The notes beneath the pieces were generated by a model, which had not been told where the DNA came from, ran no database searches, and worked only from the letters and a program-made list of their open reading frames with translations. From NCBI GenBank assembly GCA_021464415.1, contig CM038471.1, positions 11,187,386 through 11,251,385 of the forward strand: a stretch of 64,000 bases of DNA, read 5' to 3'. Within the stretch, counting starts at the first letter, position 1; each line of letters opens with the position of its first letter. Positions 32,807-44,637 of this stretch are shown piece after piece. The DNA is from Lonicera japonica (lineage: Eukaryota; Streptophyta; Magnoliopsida; Dipsacales; Caprifoliaceae). The position numbers and the translations under genes are program-made.

Positions 32807-32910
32807 AACACCAATTATTTCTTCAATCCGATTGAATCTAAACCCAAATCAAAATCTAAACGCATTTATCAAATTTATACGATACATATTTCCATTCGTC
32901 TTCAATCACC

Positions 32911-33056
32911 TGATTCAAGAAACCCATTAATCTAACCCCCACCAACTCATTTACTTAAATCCATTGAACCTTCTCACCCTTCATGATTCAAGAAACCCAT
33001 TAATATAACCCCCACCAACTCATTCACGCAAATCCAATGAACCTTCTCACCCTTCA
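32911..33056 (+). repeat. 73-bp tandem duplication
   Basis: Two units, 32911-32983 and 32984-33056, both start TGATTCAAGAAACCCATTAA. They share ACCCCCACCAACTCATT and GAACCTTCTCACCCTTCA and differ at about seven positions. Confidence 0.9.
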
Positions 33057-33488
33057 CCGAACAACACCCAATTCAACCACAAATCATTTGAAATTATAAG
33101 CACAAATTAGATTTGTGTGCTCTATTTTTGCACATATCCAAGTTTTATTTCATCTATATATATATACACATGCCTAATTTTATATATCTATACATACACA
33201 AACTTCATTTTTTTCTATTTATATATATATACATACTTAGATTTCAATTGAACAATACAAAAAAAATAAAAAACTTGGAGTAATCGATTTATATTTACCC
33301 ATCTAAAAAAATCCATCAATACCATAAATCAAAAGCTCTATTATGGGTATGTTTATAAAGAGACAAAATTACAAATGGGTATGTGTACATAGAAAGGAGA
33401 AAATGAAAATTAAGTATGTGTGTAATATAGATCTATGAATATGTGTATGTATATATAAAAAAATTGAAAAATGGATTGTGCATATATA

Positions 33489-33710
33489 TAGGGGTGCACG
33501 AGTCGATCAACCAACCCATTGGGCTAGATTTTAGACTGAGCCTACATTATCAGTCTGGAAAAAATTCAGACAACTATGGAATTGAACAAGGAAGAAATCG
33601 TCAGTCTCGGGCCATGTCAGTCTTCGGTTTATTCGTAAATTGGAAAAGAGATCAATATATATTAAACATATCTATTCCGAATCGTGCACAGATTTGAACA
33701 AAATAAAATA
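33489..33710 (+). mobile_element. hAT-like 5'-end fragment
   Basis: Begins TAGGGGTGCACGAGTCGATC. This is similar to the reverse complement of the end at 38870-38892 (TAAAGGCGTGCAAAAGTCGA), but the bases outside do not match as an 8-bp duplication. The two may be ends of different copies. Confidence 0.35.
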
Positions 33711-34078
33711 TATACGTGTGGATTTGAACATAATTGAGTAAAATCTACGTGTATATATATATCCAAAATATTGTAGATCTAAACATATGTATATATATAG
33801 TGAGTGAGTGAGTGAATGAACTCATCTTAAAATTTACATATCACTTATGAGAGTATATGGGTTAAGACTTGAAAATTACATATATGGACATTTGAATGCT
33901 TGAGAAATGAGTAAAATGGGTTTAGTTTTTGATTTGATAGAGTATAGGTCGGTGAGGTGAGCTTTACAGAGATAATTTTGTGTAATGGGTACCGATGGGA
34001 GAACGATGTCTTCTTTTGGGGTTAAACTTTTTGTCTAAATATAAATAATAAATATATACTTACGTTGGTTCAGTTCAG

Positions 34079-34935
34079 TGTAAGGATCTGGATCTCCGAC
34101 CCAAAATCTCTTATTTTTAGGTTTAGAAGGAAAACATGTTTTGTAGAGTCGCCAATTTGTTTTACAAGAAAACAAACAAAAGATTGTATAAAATATAATT
34201 CAAAAAATGAACAATCTTTCATACGTTTGAAACCAGAGATTGATTTAAACATACCTTGCTAGGGTTCGGGAACTATGTTACGAATTGGGAAGGTGTTAAG
34301 CACCAAATTCGCCATTTCGGTCTCTTTAACGGATCATGTATTCAATTCCTACTTTAGATATCTTGCAAGTAGTTTGAATTATTTTTAAAATAGTCCTTTC
34401 AGATAAGTTTAATTTAAAATAGTATTTATGAAATTAGACTCGAGCTTTGCGAGCGCATACGTATTCATTCGTAAAATAAAATCAGAGTCTCGTAGTTCCA
34501 CTTGTTTGGAAGCTATTTTTGTATTTTGTTTTGTTTTGAAAACGTGTCAAAACGGATTTTAGTTTTCTTGTAAAACTTAGAAAGGACTTTCTTGAAAGCA
34601 GTGAACTTCTTTACAAGTTATCTAATTTTCTTGATAAAAACTTGTGCAATAATTAAAATTAGAAAAGTTGTAGATAGATATACCTGATACGCTTAAAGAA
34701 TAAAGACTGCTATTAAAGACTGCTTGCTCTCTAATACTTTCTCTCTAAACTTCTCTCTCTAGAACTCTCTCTAATTTTCTTTCTCTAAAACTTTCCCTAA
34801 TGAACTAGACAGAGGTTCCTCTTTCTAAAACTCACTTGATTGTTGATATCCTCCAATGAGACCCAAAGGGTCCTATTTATAGCAAAAATCCCGCTGAAAA
34901 ACACTTCAAAAAGGAAACTTGTACAATTAGACTTT
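34079..34935 (-). mobile_element. Tat/Ogre-like LTR, minus orientation
   Basis: On the minus strand it ends GATCCAGATCCTTACA at 34079 and has a TATA box CTATAAATAG at 34873-34882, a TC-rich leader, and the family blocks TTCCCAATTCGTAACATAG and TTGGCGACTCT. The upstream part of U3 is short, and the solo LTR at 34936 cuts into it or borders it. Another LTR of this type lies in the opposite orientation at 36377-37641. Confidence 0.6.
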
Positions 34936-36371
34936 TGATGCGCCAAAGAATTAGTATAATTTATTATGTTAATTTATAATTTGAAGAGCATATATTATTA
35001 CTAATATTTATATTTTTAATGCTTTTCAGGTATTAGAAAAGATTTGAAGAAGATAGAGAAAATAAAGAAATTAAAGCTTGTGAAGACACTTAAAAGTGCT
35101 TAATACTTTTGGACGCGTAACTTTTTACTCAGAACTCTAAATAATGTGATTCTTGAGCCTAAATTGAAGAGAATTTCGAGATCTACAACCTTTTAGTTCA
35201 GCACTTTTTTTAATTCAACCATCTTGGGGTCCGAAATTGCGACGCAAGAGCAGCAGTGTAAATGGGCGAAAATTCAATTGTATTTAAATTAATGGGCCCA
35301 AGCAGGGAAAGTCCCAGCTACCAAATTTAATTGAAGAGCAGCCAACAGCCAGCCCAATTGCATTTAATTAGTTAGCAGTCCACTAACCTTGCAAAGCCCA
35401 AAGATCCATAAATCAAGCCTAAGCCCATGAATAAACCTAATCCTAATTAAATGACAATTTTCCAAATTATAAAGGGAGAATGGTCACACAATTGAGGGAA
35501 GCCGTGAGCAGCCAGCAGCAGCACTGCCGTGGCCCTTTCATCTCTTTTCTTTTCTTTATTTTTCTTTTCTTTTGTTTTTGCTTTGAAGACTAGAAGATTG
35601 AAGATTTATATTTATTCTTTAATTTAATGCCAAGTAAGTTTTCTTTTAATTCTATTTGTTATTTAATTTTTATCATGCTAGCGTAAATTTGTGCTAGGGT
35701 TAGGATGAGTATATTTAATTGATTCCATTGCACGTATTCATGCCAATTGACTCTACCAATTTAATGCTTTAATGTTAAATATAATCCTTCCTATTGGATG
35801 CCTGTTTTAATTGATAAAAATAAAGTTGGATTCTCATTATTGTTTGTTGGATTCACCCTATGATTTGTTGAGAGCGGATATAGGGTGTGTTTTGATGGAT
35901 ATAGTGGGTGTTTTGATTTTATACATTAGTTTGGCTGTGGAAGAATTACAATTGAATTTTATTAATTAATTAGACTTCATTGATTTTATTTTTCGCATCT
36001 AATAGAGTCGAGAGACCAAATTAGTGCGAGATAAGAGTAGAGTTTATGTGCATGAATACTAAGGAATATGATATTAAATATATGACTCCAAAACCCTAGT
36101 CAATTAATTCATTAATTTTATTATCTTGCTTATTAGTATTTAATTTAGTTCTATTAATTTAATTTACTTGCTCTCTTTTATTTTATTTTATTTGTTTTAT
36201 TTTATTACTTTGATTCATATCAATTATTCTGGGTTAGATTAGGGATTAGTGAAACATTAACAAGACAAAATTTAAAAATACTGTTTGAGTCTCTATGGGA
36301 TCGACCTCGCTTATACGCTATATTATAAACTGATTCGTGCGCTTGCGAGTATATTAAAATTTAACACAACA
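34936..36371 (+). mobile_element. Gypsy-type solo LTR with 5-bp target duplication (1,436 bp)
   Basis: It begins TGATGCGCCAAAG and ends TTTAACACAACA, with a perfect 5-bp duplication ACTTT at 34931-34935 and 36372-36376. The 3' part contains CTCTATGGGATCGACC and GTGCGCTTGCGAGTATATTA, a module common in plant Ty3/gypsy LTRs. There is no internal region, so it is the product of LTR-LTR recombination. A deleted relative lies at 28655-29171. Confidence 0.9.
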
Positions 36372-36376
36372 ACTTT

Positions 36377-37641
36377 CTAATATATTTATGATCATCCTAA
36401 AACTTTGAGGGTTGTTTTATAGTGCTATAAAGAGTAACATACTAAAAAATCAGCTCGATCCAATGGCAGAATATTCGAGAATTCAGAAAACTGGAAGTTC
36501 ACTTTGGGTAATCAAATGGAGGTCTTTCCGAAGTCTAAACGAGCCCAAATTTTGTCAGTGGATAGGTATTATCATGGGGAACAACATACTAAAAAATTAG
36601 ATCAATCCAAAGAAATCATTAAAATAATATTCCCCAAGTCAAAGGAATTATTAAAGAAGATACCTGCCATATTCGCCAAGACAAAGGCATATTCCCTCAA
36701 CCCTAGATCCCTTTTCAGCTATAAATAGACACCCCCCTGCCATTCATATTTTTCATCCACAATCACTGGGATCTTGTAGTACACACCAAAATGACCATAT
36801 TCTCTCCCTCCTAGAGGGCTTAGGTATAATATTCTTTCTCCGCTTGTATTTAATTATTAGCCTTATAATTCAAACTCCTGCTTGCATAATTACTATCACT
36901 TGATAACTTTTCAAAACCCATTTTTAAATTGTTTTTAAAAAACAAAGGCGTATTATGAACCCTAATCCAATTCCAAAATAGTATTATTACTTTCTTACTT
37001 TTTCAAAATCCCGGAATAATGGTTTTATTATACGAAGGAATCGATAATCACTATAAATATAATCTAACTCATGGATTGCGGTGTATATGTAATAAATACT
37101 CGATTATGAGAGAACTAATGCCATCTATACTGGTTTAATCAATATACTATGGTACACAATCGGTCGACTTGCCTCATATTAAATCGAATATAAGATTCCA
37201 CAATGAATGAGTTTCCGAAAAGCCTAAAACTTTACCAAAAAACACATATTTGGCTATTTATCAATGTCAAAATCACCTTTTAAAATCTTGTTTTCCTAAA
37301 ACTATGGATTGATATGCGATAACATCAAATAGCATGTGAATGTTTGATTATAATTACACACATATCTTACTCAGATACCGAAAGGGCGGATTGAGTGCCT
37401 AATACCTTCCCGGTTTGTAACTTAATCACCGAACCTTCGAATCAACTGGTTTGGCATAAATTGTGTTTAAAATATCGTTTAATCCATAGATGTTCCTCTT
37501 CAACACGCATTTTTATGGTTTTAGTAAAACAAACTAGTCATCACATTTTCTCTATAATAAAACGAACCGTTTTCCAAATAAATCGAAAAACTGGAAGAAT
37601 CGCCGCCAAGGGGGCCGACGTCGAAAGCGCGGGTTCTTACA
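36377..37641 (+). mobile_element. Tat/Ogre-like LTR, plus orientation
   Basis: TATA box CTATAAATAG at 36719-36728, the conserved block ACCTTCCCGGTTTGTAACTT near 37405, and a terminal GGGTTCTTACA at 37641. Upstream of the TATA box is a U3-like region with a repeated AACATACTAAAAAATYAG (36429 and 36583). It is head-to-head with the LTR at 34079-34935, with the solo LTR between them. Confidence 0.55.
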
Positions 37642-38399
37642 GCTAGTAATTAAGAAATAAAATTATACCTATATTTAAAACTAGATCTAAGAAATGATTT
37701 AACTTAATAGTGTTAGAAAAATGGATAAAAATATCATTTTTGAGCCATTTTGAGAGTAATTTTCAATGAGACCTCATACTCTGTTGTGTTATGTTATTAT
37801 AGATTCGTGTTCTCCTCCATGAGGACATATTTGTTTGTTCAAAATATTTATAGGATGAATGATATATTCTCACCCAAAGTGAACTACTTGAGATAGAAAA
37901 ATGTAATGAAAATGGGGAAGTCCCGCACGGAAAATTTGCGAACAAATTGATGTGTTTATAACGATTCAATTCTTATGAGTTTGTTAAGCATTCAAGAAAA
38001 ATAAGTCTCTTTTACACGCCCACAAAGGGGTGTAAATCACTGATCTACGATGAATTATTCGACTTTTGTACGCCCACACCTGCATATAATTTTAAGTTCC
38101 TCACATTGGTCTCTATATATATAGTTCCTCGCATGTGTATATGTATGAATATTTTGGGACACCATGTATCTTTTCATTAGTCATTAAGACCACCATTTTA
38201 CAAGTGAGGCCTCTGAAAACAAACAATTTTTTTTAATAGAGTGAATGTCCCGAGTTAGAAGTGTAGTGCCTTAAATGAACGAAACATAAACTCAGCATAA
38301 TTAAGAGGGCAACTACGGAGATATTTCTTCCGTAACACTACTATAGTATGCGTAAGTCGGAAGAAAATTCGTTTGTTGTTGAAACCGTATTAGATTTTT
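37642..38399. other. Intergenic, nothing recognised
   Basis: AT-rich. A short palindromic stretch, ACACGCCCACAAAGGGGTGT, near 38014 and a TACGCCCAC near 38080 look like hAT-type ends of a very short element, but this is not secure. Confidence 0.3.
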
Positions 38400-38535
38400 T
38401 ATTCCACAATTTTGCCTTTGTATCATTTTAATCTCACAAAAAAATTATTGTGTTAGCGTAAGCAACGGAGTTTAAATCCTTACACTTGCAAGGGTTATAA
38501 TGCACATCAACCACTAGACCACTTTTTACTTTTCT
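38400..38535 (-). mobile_element. Probable tRNA-derived SINE head
   Basis: On the minus strand TGGTCTAGTGGTTGATGTG (box A-like) is followed about 35 bases later by AAGGATTTAAACTCC (box B-like), then an AT-rich body. The 5' end and flank are part of a tandem duplication (38496-38704). Confidence 0.5.
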
Positions 38536-38704
38536 AATTTAATTTGTTTAATTTATCACTTATCTTTATACCTCACATATATTGCTTGTGCGCAAAAATA
38601 TATAATTTATAATGCACATCAACTACTAGACCATTTTTTACTTTTCTAATTTAATTTATTTCATTTATCACTTATATTTATACTTATACCGCACATATAC
38701 CGCT
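38496..38704 (+). repeat. Tandem duplication of about 95 bp
   Basis: ATAATGCACATCAACYACTA, GACCAYTTTTTACTTTTCTA and ATTTATCACTTAT recur at 38496-38590 and about 38610-38704, with several differences. Confidence 0.8.
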
Positions 38705-38719
38705 TTTGTGAAGTTTTTT

Positions 38720-38892
38720 TAAATCTAGACTGAAGATTGAACTGAGACAGTGAGACTTGTTAGTCCGCCAATTTTTAACTGAGATTAGTCGGTACACCAA
38801 TTTTGTGACCATACGCCAAAACTAAAAAGACACAAAAAAATGTGATAATTCAGTCCAGCTCAGTCTGGTTCGACTTTTGCACGCCTTTAGTC
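38720..38892 (-). mobile_element. hAT-like end fragment
   Basis: Ends CGACTTTTGCACGCCTTTA. Its reverse complement resembles the hAT-type end at 33489. It contains repeated CAGTC/GACTG blocks such as CAGTCCAGCTCAGTCTGG. No target duplication was identified. Confidence 0.35.
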
Positions 38893-39039
38893 GGTAGTTA
38901 CTGGTGGTAAATTCTAGTTCCGGTAATTGCCTGGGCAGTTTAACCCGAACCAAAAAAACATCATCAAATCAAATCAAATCAAAAGGTTTTTAGGGTTTAA
39001 GAAAGAAAAAGAGTACTCCACAGGCTCTCTCTCTTCATC

Positions 39040-39554
39040 ATGTCCACTGATGCTTCGGAAGCCCTCGCAGGTACTCCATCTGTAGATTTTTATATATAAA
39101 TAATTACAACAAATTTTTATATTCCCCTTTTGTTTTCTATCATTTTATGGAACAATTTAGTGATCATGTTTTGAGCATTTGGGTTATTAATACAATATAG
39201 TTTCATTTTATTGAATTGTTAAATATTTATAATGTTTATTGCATATATATAATTAATTATTGAGTTGCCTTATATTTTACTAACTATTAGTCAAAAATGT
39301 TGGTAAATTATTTTTTTTTCTTTTACAAAAAAGGCAACAAATTTTTATATCTGCCGATTTTTATATAAATAATTACAACAAATTTTTCGACGAAATTTTC
39401 AGTTTTTATTCTTATGTTTTTTGTCTAATTTAATTTTGTGTTGTGGTTTTGTTGTATTGAGTTTTGATGGATGTTTCTCTTTTGGTTTCAGCGAGGGAAT
39501 CAGTTCAACAGTTTCTAAATGCTGCTTGCACTGGAAATCTTGATCTATTCAGGA
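39040..39554 (+). CDS. Exons 1-2 of an ankyrin/TPR-repeat protein gene (TPR10-like), partial
   Basis: Exon 1 is 39040-39070 (ATG with a good context, MSTDASEALA, donor AG|GTACTC). Exon 2 is 39492-39554 (acceptor TTTCAG, donor AGGA|GTAAGA) and reads ARESVQQFLNAACTGNLDLF. This is the N-terminus of the conserved plant protein that has ankyrin repeats followed by TPRs (the Arabidopsis At3g04710/TPR10 type), recalled from general knowledge of the family. The exon phases fit. Upstream, 38950-39039 looks like a 5' UTR (AGGGTTTAAG, CTCTCTCTCTTC). No further exon could be found in the remaining 24 kb, so either the next intron is very long and filled with transposons or the gene is truncated. Confidence 0.65.
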
Positions 39555-40069
39555 GTAAGATATTTGATTGATTACACCAATTTTGCTTCTTAATCATCAC
39601 TTTTATTTATCTTCTATTCTTTTTAAATTTCTTTTTCAGAATCCTCTGTTTTTTTTTTATTTTTTCTTATGTAGTTGAATTTGATTACCCATTTTTAAGT
39701 ATATTGATGTCATATCATGTGAATTTGAGGTATGGAAAAAGTTACAAATGGATAAAATCTTGTATATTTCTTTATATAATTTTAGTACTTTAACACTTCT
39801 TACATTTGATGCCTCAAATTAAATATACGAAGTGGTGTTTCGATACACGAGTATACAATATCAGATTTCATGTGTTTAAATATATCTGATCTTTCTTAAA
39901 TTAAGATTCTACTGAGTGAAGTATCCAGGTTGTTTTCTAGAATAGTATCTATGTTATAAATCTTACTATAGTAAATAAATTTCAATATTAACTATTATTC
40001 TTCTTAAAATTATTGTGTTCTTAGTAAAATGTGTTGAAATTAATACATTATTATAAAAGGAAAAAAATC

Positions 40070-40330
40070 CTAGGGGGGTGTATTCAATTAGGATTTTAAA
40101 AGACTATTTTGAGATAAATAAGTCTTGTGCTATTCAATTAAGATTTTTAAATAATTTAAATAAGTCTTGTGGTATTCAATCAAAATTATTAGGATATTTT
40201 AAAAAGGGTATTCAAATCTAGTGGTATTCAATTAGGACTTTAAACAAGTAGCAAAAAATCTTTTGCCATTCAAAAACTTGCTAATTTCGATGGATTTATT
40301 TTAAAATTAGGAATTTGTGTGACTTTTTAG
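40070..40330. repeat. MITE-like repeat with TGTATTCAATTAGGATTTT units
   Basis: It starts TAGGGGGGTGTATTCAATTA. GTATTCAATTARGAYTTTWA-type units recur four times at about 40077, 40131, 40172 and 40223. No clear opposite terminus was found. Confidence 0.4.
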
Positions 40331-40399
40331 TGGGAGGTATAAATACCAAACCCTATAAAAAATCTCACCCTAACCCATGAGACTTTTCACGTGAGATTT

Positions 40400-42960
40400 T
40401 TTTTTTGCTAGAGAAGTTGAGCAGCTCTTCGTAAAGTTGAATAGTTCTTCGTGAACAAGGTATTGCTTCCTTCTCATGCTATATCTTCTTGCGTATATTT
40501 TTTGTATATTTGCTATATGCCATGTTGCTATCATGTATTATATACAACAATTAGGAGAATCAAATATGTATAGTAGTATTATATATATATATATGTTCTG
40601 AGGATGAACTTGGCAGATTTCAAACGGATATTATATATAACGAATATTATATATATAATGGATATTATATATATAGAAAGAAAAAACATGGAGAAGGAGA
40701 CCTGGAGAAAGAACATATATAATGATAATGATATCTATCACTGTGTACAAATAAAAATAAATAAGTGGTTTATAACAAATAAAAATATGATTATATATAC
40801 GAATAAGTGGTTTATAACGAAATATGATATCTTCGATAATTGAACAGCTAAAACATATATATTTTTAACATGTACAATTTACATAATATAGAATTATATA
40901 TAATTTATATAATGTATAAATTTGACAGATAAAATATGATTGTATATACGAACAAAACATGCAATGCTAACAACATATATAAAACCTTAACTTATATATA
41001 TATATCACTGTGTACTTTATATATATAAAATAATATATATAACCTAGGGTACACACTTATATATGCATGTCTCACGGCAAAAATAAACAAAATAAGAAAA
41101 TCAATGTATTGGCATAATTTTTTTAAAATAATAATTCTTTTTGATTCAATTGTAAATTATCCACCAAATTTTTACTTCTATCCATCATCATATAATATAT
41201 CAAAAATTAAACATAAATTGAATAATAAAATGATATTTCTAATATATATAATTTACTGTCAATTATATCCACTTTTTGGACTCAAAATTAGACTATAGTC
41301 TATAATTCACATTTGTTTTCAGAATTGAGATTATACAATAATTTACATTAGTCTTGGAATAGTAATTAAACAGTAAGTATAGTTTGAAACATTTGTAATA
41401 CGTTTGCAAAATTTAGTTCCTGCCTAGAAGCAAATTAAAATTATAACTTAATTATAGATCCCTGATGGCAAACAAAAAAACAAACATATACTATAATTGA
41501 ATATTCTTCCTTTGAGTTGAAAGGATTGAGATTGAAGGAAACGATATTTGTTGCTTTCACTAATTCTTAATTAGTTTTTTAAGTTCCAATACTGCTTTAT
41601 TTTTATTTTTTAAAGCCCTCATTGTATAGAAAAAAAGAAAAAAAATAATAAGCTCATTTGTTGAAAAAAATTATTTATTATGTTATGATGTAATAATATA
41701 AATTAATTCCACCCAGTTTTGTAATATTGTATGTTTTTGATGAATAATGAATATAAAGTACTTGTATCAATACACCTTTTAACAAATTTAGAAAATATAT
41801 TCTAATTAGGAAACTAATTTCAAAAGTAAATATATTTAAAGAAAGTATATTCGAGTTATGAAACTATTTTTAAAAATAAATATATTTAAAGGATTATTAA
41901 TTGGTTGATATACTTCTGAATTTTTATAAGGACATTTTTAAAAGTTTGTTTCAAAATTAATATAAATTAAAAATGAATAAACTAAAAAAATTTGTGGATA
42001 GAAATAAAATTACTCTTTCTCTTTCTCTTTCTCTTTGTTTCTCTATCTATGAATTGCCTCATACTTAGAACTCTCTTTTCTTTCCATGTTCCGTAAATCA
42101 ATCTCCCATTCTCCCTTTTTATAGTGAAATTTTTAGCTAGGCTTAATTATTACCTTGCCACCTTATGGGACCAAATTGCCCTCATCTAACATATTTTTCA
42201 TTATATTCGTCCATCTATCAATTAATTTTCACAATCACCGTTACACTTGTCAGTTCCCTCTTGATTAGCCATATGCTACTTCTTTTATCCCATGGGTAAA
42301 AATATCGTCTTTAGTATAATGCCTATACGAACACACCAAAACATCAAATCTAAAAAGATAAAGATACGAACACGTTGATGATATGTCCATAAATATCTAT
42401 TTATATATATACAAATTACATATTTTATGAAAAATAAATATATATTATACATATGAAATACATAATTTATAAGAATATATTTACTAGATATTCTTATTGG
42501 CGTGCATTATATAAGTTGTACCTTCATAAGATTCAATCAAAATATAACTCATGTAATGCACCCAATAAAAATATGTGACAGAAATTATTGGTAAGAAAAA
42601 TATTTTCTAATTTATAACAAAATAATAAAAAATTAGATATAAGTAAGTTATATAAATTATTAAAATGATTATTTTACTCCTCTCATAATCTTTCATCTCT
42701 AAAATTTTAACTTTAGTTACTCTATATCTTTTTCTATATTTTTTACGAAATTAAATTAAATTTATTTTCTAAAATAAAATAAAGTTATATTACGTTATAA
42801 TAAAATATATATATATATATATATATTTAAATATCAATAATGCCTATACGTCAACCACTTTGTGACGGTCTGTGTTTATAGTTATCGATTTTTATTTATT
42901 TTTAATCGAAAAGGAAAGTTTATAATTGAGAAGGAAATTAGCTTACCCCCTGCTTAATGC
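40400..42960. other. Very AT-rich intergenic or intronic DNA
   Basis: Dense TATATA and AATAAA-type sequence. Short frames here are chance. It could lie within intron 2 of the gene at 39040. Confidence 0.45.
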
Positions 42961-42983
42961 TGACTTGCTCCATTTCCCTCTTT

Positions 42984-43010
42984 CTTCTTCTTCTTCTTCT
43001 TCTTCTTTAT
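42984..43010 (+). repeat. (TTC)n microsatellite
   Basis: About eight CTT/TTC units inside a TC-rich stretch that resembles a plant 5' UTR. No associated coding exon was identified downstream. Confidence 0.85.
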
Positions 43011-44028
43011 TAGTCTTCGATCTTGACTGACTCAATCATCACACAAAGTATGTTTGCTTAATTTCAATTCCATCGATCCCTTTCTTTTCTTCCCGATCGA
43101 TTTAGCCAAACTAACTAACTAGTCTCCACGCCCCCAGATTATTATAATCTAGTCTAGGTTTTCTCTGAATCGTCGTCTCATTGTATGTATATATGTTTTA
43201 TTTAATGCAGTCTTTTATTTATTTATAAATAATATTTTGTTAATTAGGGTTTAAAATGATGGATGGATTCAGAATCCCCAATTTGTGATGGTTTGTAATT
43301 GTATACAGCAGGGGAGGAAAGCTTCTAACAATTATTTGAAGTTGGGCATTTGGTATGCTGGTTACTTCATTACAGTTGTTATATATCTATATATATATGT
43401 GGAAAATTTTAAGTAAGGACCAAGTTTAAGCACCAATATGTACGGCTCAATTTGGTGTCTTTCTTTTTCCCTCTTTATAAACTAGGAAGAGTTGTATAAG
43501 TAACATTGGTTAAATTATATGTGCGAATTGCTTTTTTTTTTTTTAATCGACTTTGAGCTTCATTCTTCATTGGGTATTTCTTTTTTCCTTCCTTTCATGT
43601 ACACGTTTATTCGCGTCGTTCTTGTACACACAGGGATCAAAGTGAGAATTTGATTTGGAATTCTGGATTGCTTTGGTTTGTTCTTTTTATTTCTTTCCAT
43701 TTTTTAAATAATAAAGTTCAAATTCTATTGTGATTAATTTGGAATTTTGGATTGATTTGGTTCCTTACATAGATATAATATTTGCCTTATTTATTCATTT
43801 GTTATATATATATCTTTTTATTTTTGAGGTGTGTTCATCATGGCAGGATTGGGTTTTAGCAAATTTATTAGGTAGTAGTGATAAGAGAGCATAATTTACC
43901 AAAAAATAATGAAAAAGTTCACCAAAAATCCTTACGCTCTTCGAGTTATTGTAAGTTTTCTTGTGGCATCTTCAATTTTTCCACTTGAAAACAAGATTTT
44001 AAACCTTCATCTAAGTTTAACTTAAAGC
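43011..44028. other. Unassigned AT-rich DNA
   Basis: No gene was supported. Donor/acceptor-like signals and a short polypyrimidine tract near 43540 occur, but no recognisable protein. Confidence 0.3.
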
Positions 44029-44301
44029 ACGTTTGGGTTCGGCTTCATGCTCTCCCGTTGGAGTATAGGGATCCCCACATTCTCTACTCTATTGCCAATG
44101 GTATTGGAGTCCCCATTAATATTAGTATACACAGTCTTGAAGAATCATTTGGTTATTTTGCTAGTCTTATTGGAGATTGATTTGTCTTCCCAACTTTCAA
44201 AATAATTTCTTGTTGAAAGAGAAGGTTTTAGTTTTGTTATCTCTCTATCCTACGAAAATCTTCCTCTTTTTTGCTCTCATTGTGGGTTTCTAGCTCGCAA
44301 T
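44029..44301 (+). pseudogene. LINE ORF1 (DUF4283/zinc-knuckle) fragment
   Basis: The plus strand reads VWVRLHALPLEYRDPHILYS, then IANGIGVPINISIHSLEESF and GYFASLIGD. After a stop and frame change it continues EREGFSFVISLSYENLPLFC and SHCGFLARN. This is the DUF4283 plus CCHC module of ORF1 proteins of plant L1-type LINEs. It is cut at 44301 by the terminus of the copia LTR (TGTAAG). Confidence 0.75.
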
Positions 44302-44627
44302 TGTAAGAAAATTAATACAAGTATGCGTACCTGTATGCACAGCGGAAATAATATTGAATCTTGTGAAATTGGCCTTACGATACTCACATTTGTGTAGTGT
44401 TACTCGAACAGCTACCACTATGTCCACAGCTTCAAGTGCTCTCTACAAAGAGTCCTAGAATGTGCTTGAGAAGAGGTGACGGCTGCCTCTAATTGTGTTG
44501 TTTATTATGTGTATTTATTTAGGTCTAAAGACCTAAATATATATCATTAGGTTTAAAGGATTTTAAAACCCTAAAGCCCACTATGGGTGTCCCTATTGGG
44601 CTAAACCAATAGGCCCAAAAACCAACA
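44302..44627 (-). repeat. Copia 3' LTR (326 bp)
   Basis: On the minus strand it starts TGTTGGTTTTTGGGCC and ends TTTCTTACA. It is preceded by the polypurine tract GAGTGGGAGA (44628-44637). The 5 bp beyond its end, in the LINE fragment, are GCAAT (44297-44301 on plus), the candidate target site. Confidence 0.8.
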
Positions 44628-44637
44628 TCTCCCACTC
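44628..44637 (-). promoter_or_regulatory. Polypurine tract of the copia element
   Basis: GAGTGGGAGA immediately upstream of the LTR TGTTGG, the expected primer for plus-strand DNA synthesis. Confidence 0.7.

Noticed and set aside
33489..38892. A 5.4-kb hAT element using the similar ends at 33489 and 38892
   Set aside because: The end sequences are only partly similar, the flanking 8-mers do not match, and independent LTR insertions fill the interior.
40604..41298. Short frames in the AT-rich region at 40.6-41.3 kb
   Set aside because: Ile/Tyr/Asn-rich translations of TATA-type sequence. No start context, domain or splice structure.
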